A DNA stretch of 64,000 nt from Bacteroidaceae bacterium (GTDB taxonomy: Bacteria; Bacteroidota; Bacteroidia; Bacteroidales; Bacteroidaceae), in contig JAFYYH010000008.1 of NCBI GenBank assembly GCA_017557635.1, positions 17,308 through 81,307 on the forward strand, written 5' to 3'. This document shows positions 1 through 9,772 of this stretch, one piece after another. The stretch's first letter is position 1. Each line of letters begins with the position of its first letter. The notes under the pieces were generated by a model. It was not told where the DNA came from. It saw nothing but the letters and a program-made list of their open reading frames with translations, and did no database searches. The translations under genes and the position numbers were made by a program.

Positions 1-864
1 AATAACCAAGGCCTGCATGTAGTAACTGGGCAGAATCTTGTAACTGTCAAGGTTGATGGTATCTGCCAAAGTCTTCAAATCACCGTCCAGAAGACATGAT
101 GCAAGATAAGCCTGATCGTTATCGATCTCCTTTAGAGACTTGGACAGTGCCTTGGGATCAGATATGTTGAAACAGAACAGGAACTCTCCTATCTGACTTC
201 CGGCAGGATTCGGTTTGGGAGGCATCTGCAAGAGGGCCTTGGCACGCAGTAAATCGATGCCGGGGTCTGACTCTTCCTCAAATCGGCCCAAGTCCAGAAG
301 ACGCTCATACTCACCCTCATTATAGAGTTGCTCCATGCGGAGACGACGGTGAAGATTCTCGTCGGTATTACCCAGATAGGATGTAATGGCAAAAAGCAGC
401 GACAGGATCAGAAGGTTTCCGGCCAAGGTACGCGGGCGGTCATTGTATTCTGATTTAGGAACCGATGCTACTATCTTGCATATCAGGAAGAGTACAAACA
501 GAAAAGAGCCCGATACAATCCACACGGTAAGGCTTTGGCCGAACACAGACTCCCCGTCATATCCTGTAATGACACCCAGGAATGCTGCTGAGAGCAGATA
601 ATTGCAGGCATATAGTCCTTTCTTGAAACGCAGTACGAGTCTGCCCGGGATGGCAAGCAGCAACGCTATCACCGTCAATGCCAGGCTGACCACGAAATGA
701 TGGTTGAACATCCATATCCTCAAACCGTTACCTTCAGAAAACAGGAATCTGTTTTCGGCCCATAACAGTTCTCTTTGGAAGAAATACAGCCAGCAGAACG
801 CGAATGCTGCGAAGAGTATTCCGCACAGCCAGCGCACGCACTTGTCACAAGACTTTTTTTCCAT
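1..864 (-). CDS. DUF6057-like membrane protein, N-terminal part (cut by window edge)
   Basis: The open frame starts at ATG 864-862 and runs without a stop to base 1, so 288 N-terminal residues are visible and the C-terminus lies outside the window. The protein begins MEKKSCDKCVRW and then alternates hydrophobic segments (about residues 10-27, 50-62, 80-95, 103-118 and 150-165) with short loops. A soluble stretch from about residue 170 has the helical look of TPR-type repeats. This layout matches the DUF6057 membrane proteins of Bacteroidales, which have no known function. Its start overlaps the end of glgB by 20 bases, so it is the last gene seen in this minus-strand operon. The family call is from recollection of the pattern and is moderately sure. 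Confidence 0.72.
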   Translation of the reverse strand, partial: MEKKSCDKCVRWLCGILFAAFAFCWLYFFQRELLWAENRFLFSEGNGLRIWMFNHHFVVSLALTVIALLLAIPGRLVLRFKKGLYACNYLLSAAFLGVITGYDGESVFGQSLTVWIVSGSFLFVLFLICKIVASVPKSEYNDRPRTLAGNLLILSLLFAITSYLGNTDENLHRRLRMEQLYNEGEYERLLDLGRFEEESDPGIDLLRAKALLQMPPKPNPAGSQIGEFLFCFNISDPKALSKSLKEIDNDQAYLASCLLDGDLKTLADTINLDSYKILPSYYMQALVI

Positions 865-2869
865 TGTTCCTTACCTTTTTCAATACCATTGCCGAACGTG
901 CGGGCAAATAGAGTTTCAGCCACTCTTTGCGCACCTTTTTATATAAGGGATCCGCCAGGGTGAAATGCTCAACATTGTCATCTACCCTGCCATATCCTCC
1001 AAACTCAATACTGTCACTGTCCAAAACGGTCTTATAAGAGCCTCTGGGTACAAGGAAACCGTAATCAGAGAATGAACGTACTGGATTGAAATTGAATACG
1101 AATACCAGGTCACCGCGTCCGAAAGCCAGAACCTGGTCTCCGTCATTGTGCCAGTACTCCACCACGTCTTTCTTCTGATAATCCTTTACTGAGCCGATGA
1201 GCCTGATCAGCGCACGGTCAAAATCACCCAGCCATGAGTATGCCAGCTGTTTGTTGTCGATGAGACTCCACTGGCGGCGGGCGTACTTATGACTCCAGCC
1301 GTTACCCTCGCGCGGGAAATCAATCCACTCGGGATGTCCGAACTCATTACCCATGAAATTCAGATAACCACCGTTTATTGTCGATGCCGTAATCAGCCTT
1401 ATCATCTTATGCAGCGCGATACCGCGTGCCGTCACGTCATTACCTCCGTCCTTGGTGAAATGCCAGTACATATCGGCATCTATCAGACGGAATATGACGG
1501 TCTTATCACCCACCAGAGCCTGGTCATGGCTCTCGACGTATGATATGGTCTTCTCATCTTTACGGCGGTTTGTAACCTCCCAGAATATGCCGGCCATGGA
1601 CCAGTCCTCATCCTTCTTTTCCTTGATGGTCTTGATCCAATAGTCCGGTATGTTCATAGCCAGACGGTAATCGAATCCAAAACCGCCGTCATCAAAAGGC
1701 GCAGCCAGTCCGGGCATGCCGCTCACCTCTTCTGCAATGGTGATAGCATTGGGATTGAAATCGTGTATGAGCCTGTTGGCGAGCATCAGGTAGCATATGG
1801 CGTCATCATCCTGATGTCCGTTGAAGTAGTCGTCATAGTTGCAGAATGCCTCACCCAGTCCGTGACTGTAGTAAAGCATGGATGTGACACCGTCAAAACG
1901 GTATCCGTCAAAATGGAACTCGTCAAGCCAGTACTTGCAGTTGGAGAGCAGGTAGTGAAGCACCTGACTCTTGCCGTAGTCAAAGCAGAGCGAGCCCCAT
2001 GCGGAGTGTTCATGACGGTCACCGGGCAGGAAATACTGGTTAGGATCACCGGCCAGATTACCCAGACCCTCATACTCGTTCTTGACTGAATGCGAGTGTA
2101 CAAGGTCCATGATGACCGATATGCCCATGCCGTGCGCGGCGTCAATCAGTTCCTTGAGTTCCTCAGGAGTTCCGAAACGTGATGACGGGGCAAAGAAACT
2201 GGATACGTGATAACCGAAACTGCCGTAATAGGGATGTTCCTGAATGGCCATCACCTGGATGCAGTTGTAACCGGCCGCCTTTACACGGGGCAGCACGTTA
2301 TCCTTGAATTCAATATATGTACCCACTCCCTCACGCTCCTGCGCCATACCTACGTGGCACTCATATATGAGCAGCGGATCCTGCTTGGGCTTGAAATCAT
2401 TATGCTTGAACTGATACTCCTGAGCTGGATCCCAGACCTGAGCTGAGAATATCTTGGAGTTGCTGTCCTGAACCACTCTGCGGCACCAGGCCGGAATACG
2501 GTCACCTTGACCGCCGTTCCATTTGACACGCATCTTGTAATGCTGTCCGTGACCTATCATTCCCAGCGGTATATGAAGTTCCCAGTCACCGGCCTCATTG
2601 ATACGTTTGAGGCGGAAACGTTCCTGCTCCTCCCAGCCGGAGAAATCACCTATCAGGTAAATGTCGGTAGCATTGGGAGCCCACTCCCTGAATACCCATT
2701 CGCTTTTGGTGCGCTGCAGTCCGTAATAGAGATAGCCTGAGGCGAAATCCTTAAGGCTCATCTTTCCGCCGGTAAGCTGGCTTTCACGCCACAGGGCGTG
2801 ATCATGCCTACCTTCAATGGCACCTGTATAGGGTGTCAGCCAAGGGTCATTCTCTATTATCTTCAACAT
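845..2869 (-). CDS. glgB: 1,4-alpha-glucan branching enzyme, GH13
   Basis: Cytoplasmic enzyme that cuts alpha-1,4 glucan chains and re-attaches them through alpha-1,6 bonds during glycogen synthesis. The 674-residue protein has an N-terminal CBM48-like beta domain (about 55-150) and then the GH13 barrel. Visible catalytic motifs are DGYRFDGV (nucleophile Asp326), TIAEEVSGMP (acid/base Glu380) and VESHDQ (transition-state Asp). The compact length and AEEVSGMP signature resemble the eukaryotic-type GH13_8 branch common in Bacteroidales rather than the longer E. coli type. The start overlaps the end of the YhcH-like gene by 7 bases, which suggests translational coupling. It lies with a sugar-binding YhcH protein and cell-envelope genes. 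Confidence 0.93.
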   Translation of the reverse strand: MLKIIENDPWLTPYTGAIEGRHDHALWRESQLTGGKMSLKDFASGYLYYGLQRTKSEWVFREWAPNATDIYLIGDFSGWEEQERFRLKRINEAGDWELHIPLGMIGHGQHYKMRVKWNGGQGDRIPAWCRRVVQDSNSKIFSAQVWDPAQEYQFKHNDFKPKQDPLLIYECHVGMAQEREGVGTYIEFKDNVLPRVKAAGYNCIQVMAIQEHPYYGSFGYHVSSFFAPSSRFGTPEELKELIDAAHGMGISVIMDLVHSHSVKNEYEGLGNLAGDPNQYFLPGDRHEHSAWGSLCFDYGKSQVLHYLLSNCKYWLDEFHFDGYRFDGVTSMLYYSHGLGEAFCNYDDYFNGHQDDDAICYLMLANRLIHDFNPNAITIAEEVSGMPGLAAPFDDGGFGFDYRLAMNIPDYWIKTIKEKKDEDWSMAGIFWEVTNRRKDEKTISYVESHDQALVGDKTVIFRLIDADMYWHFTKDGGNDVTARGIALHKMIRLITASTINGGYLNFMGNEFGHPEWIDFPREGNGWSHKYARRQWSLIDNKQLAYSWLGDFDRALIRLIGSVKDYQKKDVVEYWHNDGDQVLAFGRGDLVFVFNFNPVRSFSDYGFLVPRGSYKTVLDSDSIEFGGYGRVDDNVEHFTLADPLYKKVRKEWLKLYLPARSAMVLKKVRNNGKKVL

Positions 2870-3315
2870 GGCTTGCGTATTTTGACTATAAGTTTAAGAA
2901 TACCGTCTTTTGTGATGGCCGGAGCATGTCCCTCACCGGGAAAGAACACAGTGAACATACCCCTCCTTACATTTAGATATGTATCGCACTGTCCCGGAAA
3001 GAAGGCCACATCCCTATCGGCGCTGTACGGCTCTGAAGGGGCCGGCATGAAAGGGGCCGATATGAATCCCATCTCCTCATCGCATGAAATGGGAACCTGT
3101 ATGTCGATATACTCCTTATGTGCCTCTATACGTGCCTCCTGACGCGTCTGGGCATCCTGGCGGTTTACATTGACAAAAAGGTCATCCCCCTGCAGCTCTA
3201 TCCTGCCCGGCTTAAGGGTTGAGAGATCGGTCTTACGGAAGAAATCCAGAACCTTATCCATCAACGGGCTTATGTTTCCGTAGCTTCCAAGTCTGTCAAG
3301 TGTATCCAGTATCAT
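2863..3315 (-). CDS. YhcH/YjgK/YiaL family protein (DUF386)
   Basis: A 150-residue cupin-like protein of the YhcH/YjgK/YiaL family, related to EbgC, whose members are linked to sugar or sialic-acid handling. Family hallmarks are visible: a conserved HKEYIDIQ segment with the metal-ligand His and Glu near residues 86-91, an FPGQCDTY segment, and the closing VFFPGEGHAP followed by KLIVKI. No signal peptide is seen, so it is probably cytoplasmic. The gene sits 4 bases after the MORN-protein stop and overlaps glgB, so all three are likely co-transcribed. The substrate cannot be read from the sequence. Confidence 0.85.
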   Translation of the reverse strand: MILDTLDRLGSYGNISPLMDKVLDFFRKTDLSTLKPGRIELQGDDLFVNVNRQDAQTRQEARIEAHKEYIDIQVPISCDEEMGFISAPFMPAPSEPYSADRDVAFFPGQCDTYLNVRRGMFTVFFPGEGHAPAITKDGILKLIVKIRKPC

Positions 3316-3319
3316 AGTT

Positions 3320-4345
3320 TCAATATATTATCGTTCTTATCTTTTTTCCTGACTTATCCATCACTGTGAATGTTCCGGTGCGGAATCCCTCCTTGAAGAC
3401 ACCCTCCAGACGGGTGCCGTCGGCCTCCTCGACAAGTCCCTTGCCGTCCACGACACCGTTCACGAAGGTTCCTTTGAACTTGGTGCCGTCGGCCAGACTC
3501 ATGGAACCCTCACCCCAGGGAACGTCATTGAGCCATTCACCGTAGTATTTGTCACCGTTACCCCACTCCATCTGGCCTTTTCCTTCACGGCGGTTCTCTT
3601 TCCACTCGCCGTCATATACTGAACCGTCGGCCCAAGAATAAACGCCCTTGCCGTCGGCCATGCCGTTACGCAACGAGCCCTTGTATGAATCACCGTTGGC
3701 AAAAGTGTATTCGCCGTTGCCGGCAATCAGTCCGCCGCGGAACTGTCCCTTATACGTATCGCCGTTGGGCAAGGTGCAGATGCCGTTGCCGTCCTCCAGA
3801 TCATTCTGCCATGAACCGCTGTAGCAATAGCCCTTGCTTTTGTATTCACCCTGTCCTTCGCGCAATCCGTTAATCCAGGAACCACGGTACTCGGAACTGT
3901 CACACCAGCACATCAGGCCTGTTCCCTGACGCTGGTTTCCCTTCCATTCACCGGAGTAGTATGAGCCGTCGGCCCACATGTAAACGCCCTTGCCGCTGCG
4001 CTCATCGGATGCCCAGCCGCCCTTGTACACATCACCCGATGCATACTGGAGTTCACCTTCACCGGTACGGAGATTGTTGTCCCAGAAACCCAGGTAGAGA
4101 TCTCCATTGGCATAATGGCATATACCTACACCCTTTCGATATCCTTTCTCATACGCACCCTCGTAGACATCGCCGTTGGCATGATCCGTACGACCGGTGC
4201 CATAGGGTTTGCGCAGTCTCATCTGGCCGGTATAGACGGAGCCGTCGTTAAGCACAAGACGGTTTTTTATGCTGTCCTGCCTTGCAGCGGCCGGAAGACT
4301 TAAAACAAAGAGTGTCAGGAAAAGTATGTTAAGTCTATGCTTCAT
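3320..4345 (-). CDS. Secreted MORN-repeat protein (13 repeats)
   Basis: A 341-residue protein with an N-terminal signal peptide (hydrophobic core ILFLTLFVLSLPAAA, likely cut near residue 21). The rest is almost entirely tandem MORN repeats of the pattern YxGxWxxxxxxGxGxxxxxxG. Thirteen copies of about 23 residues can be laid out end to end, the sixth one residue short and the last degenerate. MORN repeats form an elongated beta-hairpin array and usually act in binding or scaffolding near membranes. The start codon overlaps the kdsB stop in an ATGA. Export to the periplasm or surface is inferred from the signal peptide; the partner is unknown. Confidence 0.88.
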   Translation of the reverse strand: MKHRLNILFLTLFVLSLPAAARQDSIKNRLVLNDGSVYTGQMRLRKPYGTGRTDHANGDVYEGAYEKGYRKGVGICHYANGDLYLGFWDNNLRTGEGELQYASGDVYKGGWASDERSGKGVYMWADGSYYSGEWKGNQRQGTGLMCWCDSSEYRGSWINGLREGQGEYKSKGYCYSGSWQNDLEDGNGICTLPNGDTYKGQFRGGLIAGNGEYTFANGDSYKGSLRNGMADGKGVYSWADGSVYDGEWKENRREGKGQMEWGNGDKYYGEWLNDVPWGEGSMSLADGTKFKGTFVNGVVDGKGLVEEADGTRLEGVFKEGFRTGTFTVMDKSGKKIRTIIY

Positions 4346-5097
4346 ATTGAATGTTCCTTCAGAAAGACCTCGGCTGCAGCCAGGTCATCGGGTGTATCTA
4401 TGCCGATGGTCTCGACATCAGTCACTCCCACTTTGATACGGTAGCCGGCAGAGAGCCAGCGGAGCTGCTCCAGACTCTCGGCCTTTTCAAGCGGAGCCTG
4501 AGGGAGTTCAGTAACAGCCTTAAGCACATCGGCCTTGAATGCATAGAGTCCGATATGTTTGTAGTATGTGTGACGTGAGGGCCACTCCTCCTGAGGAATG
4601 CCTCTCAGATACGGAATTACGCTGCGGCTGAAATAGAGTGCGTTCCAGTTGTCATCGACCACCACCTTGGGGCTGTTGGGATTGGCAACCTTTTCAAACG
4701 GAGTATCTGGTGTAAACGGCTTGACAAGAGTGGCAATATCCGTATCGGGGGTATCAAACAGACTCTTGATTGTCTGAAGCTGAGACGGCTGTATAAACGG
4801 CTCATCACCCTGTATGTTCACAACGACATCGGCCTTTACTCCACACTTGCAGAATGCCTCGAAACAACGGTCCGTTCCGCTCTTGTGATCAGTTCTTGTC
4901 ATTATTGGAGTAAAACCTCCGTCCTTTACCGCATTGAATATACGTTCGTCATCAGTTGCCACGAAGACGTGGTCAAACACTTTGCTTGCCTGCTCGCAGA
5001 CGCGGATAATCACCGGTTTGCCGCCTAATACCGCAAGCGGTTTGGCCGGAAAACGCGTTGAAGCGTAGCGCGCAGGTATGATTGCTGCAAATTCCAT
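4342..5097 (-). CDS. kdsB: 3-deoxy-manno-octulosonate cytidylyltransferase
   Basis: Activates KDO with CTP to form CMP-KDO for the lipid A-core of lipopolysaccharide, in the cytoplasm. The 251-residue length is typical. It opens with the nucleotide-binding motif IIPARYASTRFPAKPL and carries the family segments VVNIQGDEP (residues about 91-99) and YFSRSVIPY, plus the EKAESLEQLRWL block near the C-terminus. Its start shares a base with the PBP1A stop (TGATG), and its stop overlaps the MORN-protein start, so it is embedded in a tightly packed envelope operon. Confidence 0.96.
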   Translation of the reverse strand: MEFAAIIPARYASTRFPAKPLAVLGGKPVIIRVCEQASKVFDHVFVATDDERIFNAVKDGGFTPIMTRTDHKSGTDRCFEAFCKCGVKADVVVNIQGDEPFIQPSQLQTIKSLFDTPDTDIATLVKPFTPDTPFEKVANPNSPKVVVDDNWNALYFSRSVIPYLRGIPQEEWPSRHTYYKHIGLYAFKADVLKAVTELPQAPLEKAESLEQLRWLSAGYRIKVGVTDVETIGIDTPDDLAAAEVFLKEHSI

Positions 5098-7445
5098 CAG
5101 AAAGATTCTATTGAGTAGTTATCCATTGTTTCACCGTCGGAGTCAAGGAATCCGCCACACGGATCATAATCCTCGGGTATATCGAATTTTGCGCTCGGCA
5201 GATAACCCAGCACGGCCGAATCGGCATAAACCTTATCCATGAACATACCGAATACGGGAAGTGCGGCGTGAGCACCCTGACCGTGGTCCATATCATCAAA
5301 GTGGATGTCACGGTCCTCACCTCCTACCCAGCATCCTGCTACAAGGTCAGGTGTGTATCCCATGAACCATGCATCGGAGTGGTTATCGGTTGTTCCTGTC
5401 TTACCGGCACAGGCTACCTTACTGAATGTGGGGAACAGACGTGAACTGCGCAGACGCGTTCCGGTTCCCTCCTCGACTACGGCACGCATCATGTCAACCA
5501 TCTTGAAGGATGACTCCTCGCTTATAACCTCGTTACTGTGGGCGGTGAAGCGGGCGAGCACATTACCCTCGGCATCCTCAATACGTGTCACATAAAGGGG
5601 ATTAGTACGTATGCCGTGGTTCACGAATGCTGTGTATGCACTTACCATCTCCTGGACCGATACGTCACATGTGCCCAGGCAGAGTGACAGGACAGGTTCG
5701 ATGGCCTGGTTGCGCAGACCGAACTCGTGCAGAAGATTCACGAACGCATACGGGCTGAGCTGTGCCATAAGCCAGGCTGTCACGTTGTTGTTGGAACGTG
5801 AAAGGCCCCACTTGAGTGTAACAAGCTGTCCAAGCATGGACTTTCCGTCATCCTTGGGCTGCCATATCTGACCTGATTCGGTAAGTATCGTCTGAGTCTC
5901 GTTTACACACTGGTCACAGGGTGAAAAACCGCTCTCCATAGCCAATGAATAGAGGTACGGTTTCATTGTAGAACCTACCTGACGACGTCCCATGGTGACC
6001 ATATCATACTGGAAGGCCCGATAATCGGGACCACCTACGTAGGCACGTACGAATCCTGTTCTGGGCTCCATACACATAAACCCTGTTCGCAGGTAGAATT
6101 TCATGTATCGGAGTGAATCCATCGGTGTCAGCACAGTGTCAATGTAACCGTCATATGAGAACACTGACATCTGACACGGAGTATCAAACACCTTACGGAT
6201 GGAATCTTCTGAAACGCCCTTGGCATTCAGGCCGCGGTAGCGGTCTGTATCCCTCATAGCGCGGTCCATTATGCGCTTGACCTCGTCGGCCGAAATCTTA
6301 TTTGTAAACGGAGCCGTTTTGAGCCCGCGCTTGGCCTCAAAGAAGTCGGGCTGCAGATAATCCTGCAACTGGGCGGCCACAGCCTCCTCGGCGTACTGCT
6401 GCATGCGGGAGTCAATGGTTACGTAAACCTTAAGACCGTCCGTGTACAGATTGTATGGCTCACCGTTCTGGTTCAGGTTCTTGTTACACCAGCCGAACAG
6501 CGGATCCATCTCCCAGTCAATGGAATCCTCATAGAACTGCTGCATCTGCCATCCGCGATAATTTTCACGGACCGGTTTCTGCTTTCTCATGATTGAGCGC
6601 AGATACTCACGGAAATATGTAGCCTGACCGACTGCATGGTCAACCTTATGGTAGTTCAGAACCAGTTCTGTGGCCTGGAGTGAATCAGTCTCCGCCTCTG
6701 CCAGGAATCCGGCTTTCTCCATCTGGCTCAGCACCACATTGCGGCGCTCTCTGGTTCTTTCCGGTCTGCGAAGAGGATTGTAAAGCGATGAGTTCTTGCA
6801 CATTCCCACAAGCATGGCCGATTCCTCTGCGTTGAGCTCTGAAGGAAGTTTGCCGAAATATGTTCTGGCAGCGGTATGAATACCTATGGCACGGTTGCCG
6901 AAATCATATTTGTTGAGGTAAAGCGTAAGAATCTCCTCCTTGGTGTAGTAGCGCTCCAGTTTAACGGCAACAACCCACTCGGTAGGTTTCTGCAACGCTC
7001 TCTGGACTGAGCTGCGTGCCACATGTTCGGTATACAGCTGCTTGGCTAGCTGCTGGGTCAAGGTACTACCGCCGCCGGCGCTGCGCTGCTGCAGTATGAC
7101 GCGTTTTACGATTGCCCTAACGAGAGCCTTAAGGTCAATGCCTGAGTGTTCCTGAAAACGGACATCCTCAGTTGCCACCAGAGCCTTGACAAGATATGGT
7201 GACAATTCGTCAAAATCCACCCATATGCGGTTATCCTCAGTACGGGCAAACGTACCGAGCGTAACGCCATCGGCCGATATGATCTGAGTGGCGAACTTGT
7301 CGATAGGATTCTCAAGATCCTCGACTGAAGGAGTATTGCCTATCCACCCCTTGCTCAAGCCGCAGAAAATCAGATATACGGTAAGGACTCCGACTACAAA
7401 CAACAGCCATAATCCCAAAAGAACACGCTTTACAGTCTTGCTCAT
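5097..7445 (-). CDS. Penicillin-binding protein 1A (GT51 + transpeptidase)
   Basis: Bifunctional class A PBP that polymerises glycan strands and cross-links stem peptides on the outer face of the inner membrane. The 782 residues have an N-terminal membrane anchor (about 8-30), a GT51 glycosyltransferase domain (about 60-240; ATEDVRFQEHSGID with the catalytic Glu, then GGSTLTQQLAKQLY), and a transpeptidase domain with GSTMKPY (the SxxK serine), SRSNNN and KTGT. It appears to be the first gene of the minus-strand operon that continues into kdsB and glgB. A TAAATTTG -7 element lies upstream at 7508-7501, giving a leader of about 50 bases with a strong hairpin. Confidence 0.95.
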   Translation of the reverse strand: MSKTVKRVLLGLWLLFVVGVLTVYLIFCGLSKGWIGNTPSVEDLENPIDKFATQIISADGVTLGTFARTEDNRIWVDFDELSPYLVKALVATEDVRFQEHSGIDLKALVRAIVKRVILQQRSAGGGSTLTQQLAKQLYTEHVARSSVQRALQKPTEWVVAVKLERYYTKEEILTLYLNKYDFGNRAIGIHTAARTYFGKLPSELNAEESAMLVGMCKNSSLYNPLRRPERTRERRNVVLSQMEKAGFLAEAETDSLQATELVLNYHKVDHAVGQATYFREYLRSIMRKQKPVRENYRGWQMQQFYEDSIDWEMDPLFGWCNKNLNQNGEPYNLYTDGLKVYVTIDSRMQQYAEEAVAAQLQDYLQPDFFEAKRGLKTAPFTNKISADEVKRIMDRAMRDTDRYRGLNAKGVSEDSIRKVFDTPCQMSVFSYDGYIDTVLTPMDSLRYMKFYLRTGFMCMEPRTGFVRAYVGGPDYRAFQYDMVTMGRRQVGSTMKPYLYSLAMESGFSPCDQCVNETQTILTESGQIWQPKDDGKSMLGQLVTLKWGLSRSNNNVTAWLMAQLSPYAFVNLLHEFGLRNQAIEPVLSLCLGTCDVSVQEMVSAYTAFVNHGIRTNPLYVTRIEDAEGNVLARFTAHSNEVISEESSFKMVDMMRAVVEEGTGTRLRSSRLFPTFSKVACAGKTGTTDNHSDAWFMGYTPDLVAGCWVGGEDRDIHFDDMDHGQGAHAALPVFGMFMDKVYADSAVLGYLPSAKFDIPEDYDPCGGFLDSDGETMDNYSIESF

Positions 7446-7466
7446 TTCTACTTATCTTTCCAACCA

Positions 7467-7484
7467 TTTCCGGCAAGCCGGAAA
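7467..7484 (-). promoter_or_regulatory. Hairpin in the PBP1A 5' leader
   Basis: TTTCCGGC and GCCGGAAA form an almost perfect palindrome 22-39 bases upstream of the PBP1A start. It lies between the candidate -7 element and the start codon, so it would be transcribed. There is no T-run after it in either direction, which argues against a plain terminator. Its role is unknown. Confidence 0.4.
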
Positions 7485-7500
7485 ATCAAACATTATCCTA

Positions 7501-7508
7501 CAAATTTA
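7501..7508 (-). promoter_or_regulatory. Promoter -7 element for PBP1A operon
   Basis: TAAATTTG on the minus strand fits the Bacteroidota TAnnTTTG element, about 56 bases before the PBP1A ATG. No clear TTTG box is present at the expected upstream spacing. Confidence 0.5.
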
Positions 7509-7603
7509 GCATAAAATCGTGGTTCAAGAAACACTCCCCATGCAAAATTTGGCATTTTAGGGAAAGTTATGAACAGACACTCTTATAGTTGTTATTTTCT
7601 TAG

Positions 7604-7611
7604 TAATTTTG
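7604..7611 (+). promoter_or_regulatory. Promoter -7 element for pyrB
   Basis: TAATTTTG matches TAnnTTTG exactly. It overlaps a TTG codon at 7609 that could otherwise extend the pyrB frame. Transcription would start just past it, which rules that codon out and supports the ATG at 7636. A good -33 box was not found. Confidence 0.55.
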
Positions 7612-7635
7612 TGCTCCCGAACAAACTATAATCAA

Positions 7636-8556
7636 ATGGACCAAACAGGCAGAAGTCTGATTTCGCTCGAAGGGCTTGACAGAGAAGACATTCTCTGGCT
7701 CCTGGGTCACGCGGCCAAGTTCGAAGCCAGCCCCAACAGCAAGATCCTTGACGGGAAAATCGTAGCTACACTCTTCTTTGAGCCGTCCACCAGGACAAGG
7801 CTCAGTTTTGAAACCGCAGTGAACCGTTTGGGCGGACGCGTCATCGGCTTTTCCGATGCAGCCACCACCAGTTCATCCAAAGGCGAGACTCTCAAAGACA
7901 CCATAATGATGGTCAGCAATTACGCCGACCTGATCATTATGCGCCACTATCTGGAGGGTGCAGCCAGGTATGCAAGCGAGGTATCACCGGTACCCATCAT
8001 CAACGCCGGTGACGGTGCCAACCAGCATCCTTCGCAGACCATGCTTGACCTCTACTCGATGCTCAAGACGCAGGGACGTCTGGATGACCTTCACATTCAC
8101 CTTGTAGGTGACCTCAAATACGGCCGTACGGTACACTCCATGCTCACCGCAATGAGATTCTTCAACCCCACCTTCCACTTCATCTCTCCCGATGAGTTGA
8201 AGATGCCCGAGGAATACAAGGAGTACTGCCGCAACAACGGCATTAAGTTCGAGGAGCACACCCGCTTTGACGAGGAGACGATAGCCGATGCCGATATCCT
8301 CTACATGACACGTGTCCAGCGCGAGCGCTTCACGGACCTGATGGAGTATGAGCGCGTCAAGGATATGTTCATCCTCAAGAACGACATGCTCCGTTCTGCC
8401 AAGGAGAACCTGAAGATACTGCATCCGCTTCCCCGCGTAAACGAGATAGCACAGGATGTCGACGCAAATCCCCACGCATACTACTTCCAGCAGGCCAAGA
8501 ACGGTCTGTATGTACGCGAGGCACTGATCTGCAATGCACTCAACCTTCTAAAATGA
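7636..8556 (+). CDS. pyrB: Aspartate carbamoyltransferase catalytic subunit
   Basis: Catalyses carbamoyl phosphate plus aspartate to carbamoyl aspartate, the committed step of pyrimidine synthesis. From ATG 7636 the protein has 306 residues, the usual length. Carbamoyl-phosphate site motifs [13 protein letters not shown] and [11 protein letters not shown] are present, and [10 protein letters not shown] near the C-terminus completes the active site. A 9-codon upstream extension from a TTG at 7609 is rejected because it begins inside the promoter element. The stop overlaps the pyrI start (ATGA), so the two subunits are translationally coupled. Confidence 0.97.
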   Translation: MDQTGRSLISLEGLDREDILWLLGHAAKFEASPNSKILDGKIVATLFFEPSTRTRLSFETAVNRLGGRVIGFSDAATTSSSKGETLKDTIMMVSNYADLIIMRHYLEGAARYASEVSPVPIINAGDGANQHPSQTMLDLYSMLKTQGRLDDLHIHLVGDLKYGRTVHSMLTAMRFFNPTFHFISPDELKMPEEYKEYCRNNGIKFEEHTRFDEETIADADILYMTRVQRERFTDLMEYERVKDMFILKNDMLRSAKENLKILHPLPRVNEIAQDVDANPHAYYFQQAKNGLYVREALICNALNLLK

Positions 8557-9026
8557 CAGATATGGAAAAGACAGGAAAATCAGAATTGCTGGTAGCGGCA
8601 CTTGAGAACGGAACTGTTATAGACCATATTCCGTCAGACAAGGTTTTTGACGTAGTCAACCTTCTGGGTCTCACAAACATTGACACTCCCATCACCATCG
8701 GCTCAAACCTGAGCAGCCGCAAGATGGGCAGCAAGGGAATCATCAAGATTGCCGACAGATACTTCTCTGAAGAGGAGTGCAGCAAGCTCTCAGTCATTGC
8801 ACCTAACATCGTTCTCAACATAATCCGTGACTATGAGGTTGTAGAGAAAAAGAGGATAGCAATGCCTGACCAGGTTCGCGGCATAGTAAAGTGCGGCAAT
8901 CCCAAGTGCATCACCAACCACGAGCCGATGCAGACCGTATTCGACGTGGTTGACAAGGAAAACGGAACTCTGCGCTGCAGATACTGCAACAAAGACATAC
9001 ATAAAGGCGAGATAAAACTCCTTTGA
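8553..9026 (+). CDS. pyrI: Aspartate carbamoyltransferase regulatory subunit
   Basis: Regulatory chain of ATCase, which binds CTP/ATP allosterically and holds catalytic trimers together through a zinc domain. The 157 residues show the N-terminal nucleotide-binding ferredoxin-like domain ([19 protein letters not shown], about residues 20-38) and a C-terminal zinc ribbon with four cysteines: KCGNPKC near residues 109-115 and CRYC near 139-142. ATG 8553 overlaps the pyrB stop; a second ATG three codons in (8562) is also possible. The presence of pyrI indicates an E. coli-type c6r6 holoenzyme. Confidence 0.96.
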   Translation: MTDMEKTGKSELLVAALENGTVIDHIPSDKVFDVVNLLGLTNIDTPITIGSNLSSRKMGSKGIIKIADRYFSEEECSKLSVIAPNIVLNIIRDYEVVEKKRIAMPDQVRGIVKCGNPKCITNHEPMQTVFDVVDKENGTLRCRYCNKDIHKGEIKLL

Positions 9027-9030
9027 GACA

Positions 9031-9744
9031 ATGAAACTGCGTACGCTGACATTAATTACGGTAACACTTCTGTTCCAGGCTGCACACGCGCAGTTCCTGA
9101 GCAGGAATACGCTGCCCGCTTTCTCCTCAAGCTGGGGAGCAAAAGTGGGATTCGCCGCTACCGCATCATATGTCACTGACGCATACATCAACGGGCACGA
9201 ACTGACCGAGTATACCCAGGATACCCAAGTGGGTAATTTCTCGGCTTTCCTTCTCAGGCTCAACTCCAGAACCATCTTTCTCCAGACCGGTTTAGGTTTA
9301 AGCTGCAACAAGTCAAACTTCTCCATAGACCTGAACAGCTGGGATCCGGAGGCCGAGACCAAGAATGAAATGTCGTGTACCTACACCATGAAATCATTGA
9401 CCCTTCCGCTTCAGATGGGCTATCACATCGTGAACAGCCCTCCCTACTGCATGTCGGCCTACACAGGTCCGCGTTTCCGTTATACGCCCGACAAGTTCTA
9501 TTCGGTTCAGTACAGCGGACTTGAACCTTACAATATCACCGACACCCCGATTGAACTCATAATGGGTTGGACCATCGGACTGAGCGTAAAGATAGGAAGA
9601 CAGTTCCTGGATTTTGAATACGAAGCAACCATCAATCCGGTTTCCGGGCCGATAACCGACCTGAGCAACAATGATCCCGCCACCGAATACAGGCTCAACA
9701 GACGAGTGGGCATTATGTCATTCTCATACGGAATACTGTTTTGA
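9031..9744 (+). CDS. Outer-membrane beta-barrel protein, PorT-like
   Basis: A 237-residue protein with a clear signal peptide ([21 protein letters not shown], cut after Ala20). The mature part is built of alternating polar/hydrophobic strands ([40 protein letters not shown]) and ends in an aromatic residue, as expected of an 8-10-stranded outer-membrane barrel of the PorT/OMP_b-brl_2 type. It starts 4 bases after pyrI and so is probably in the pyr transcript, although no link to pyrimidine synthesis is evident. Function unknown. Confidence 0.8.
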   Translation: MKLRTLTLITVTLLFQAAHAQFLSRNTLPAFSSSWGAKVGFAATASYVTDAYINGHELTEYTQDTQVGNFSAFLLRLNSRTIFLQTGLGLSCNKSNFSIDLNSWDPEAETKNEMSCTYTMKSLTLPLQMGYHIVNSPPYCMSAYTGPRFRYTPDKFYSVQYSGLEPYNITDTPIELIMGWTIGLSVKIGRQFLDFEYEATINPVSGPITDLSNNDPATEYRLNRRVGIMSFSYGILF

Positions 9745-9772
9745 CAGAAAGAAAACCAACACTATAAAAAAA

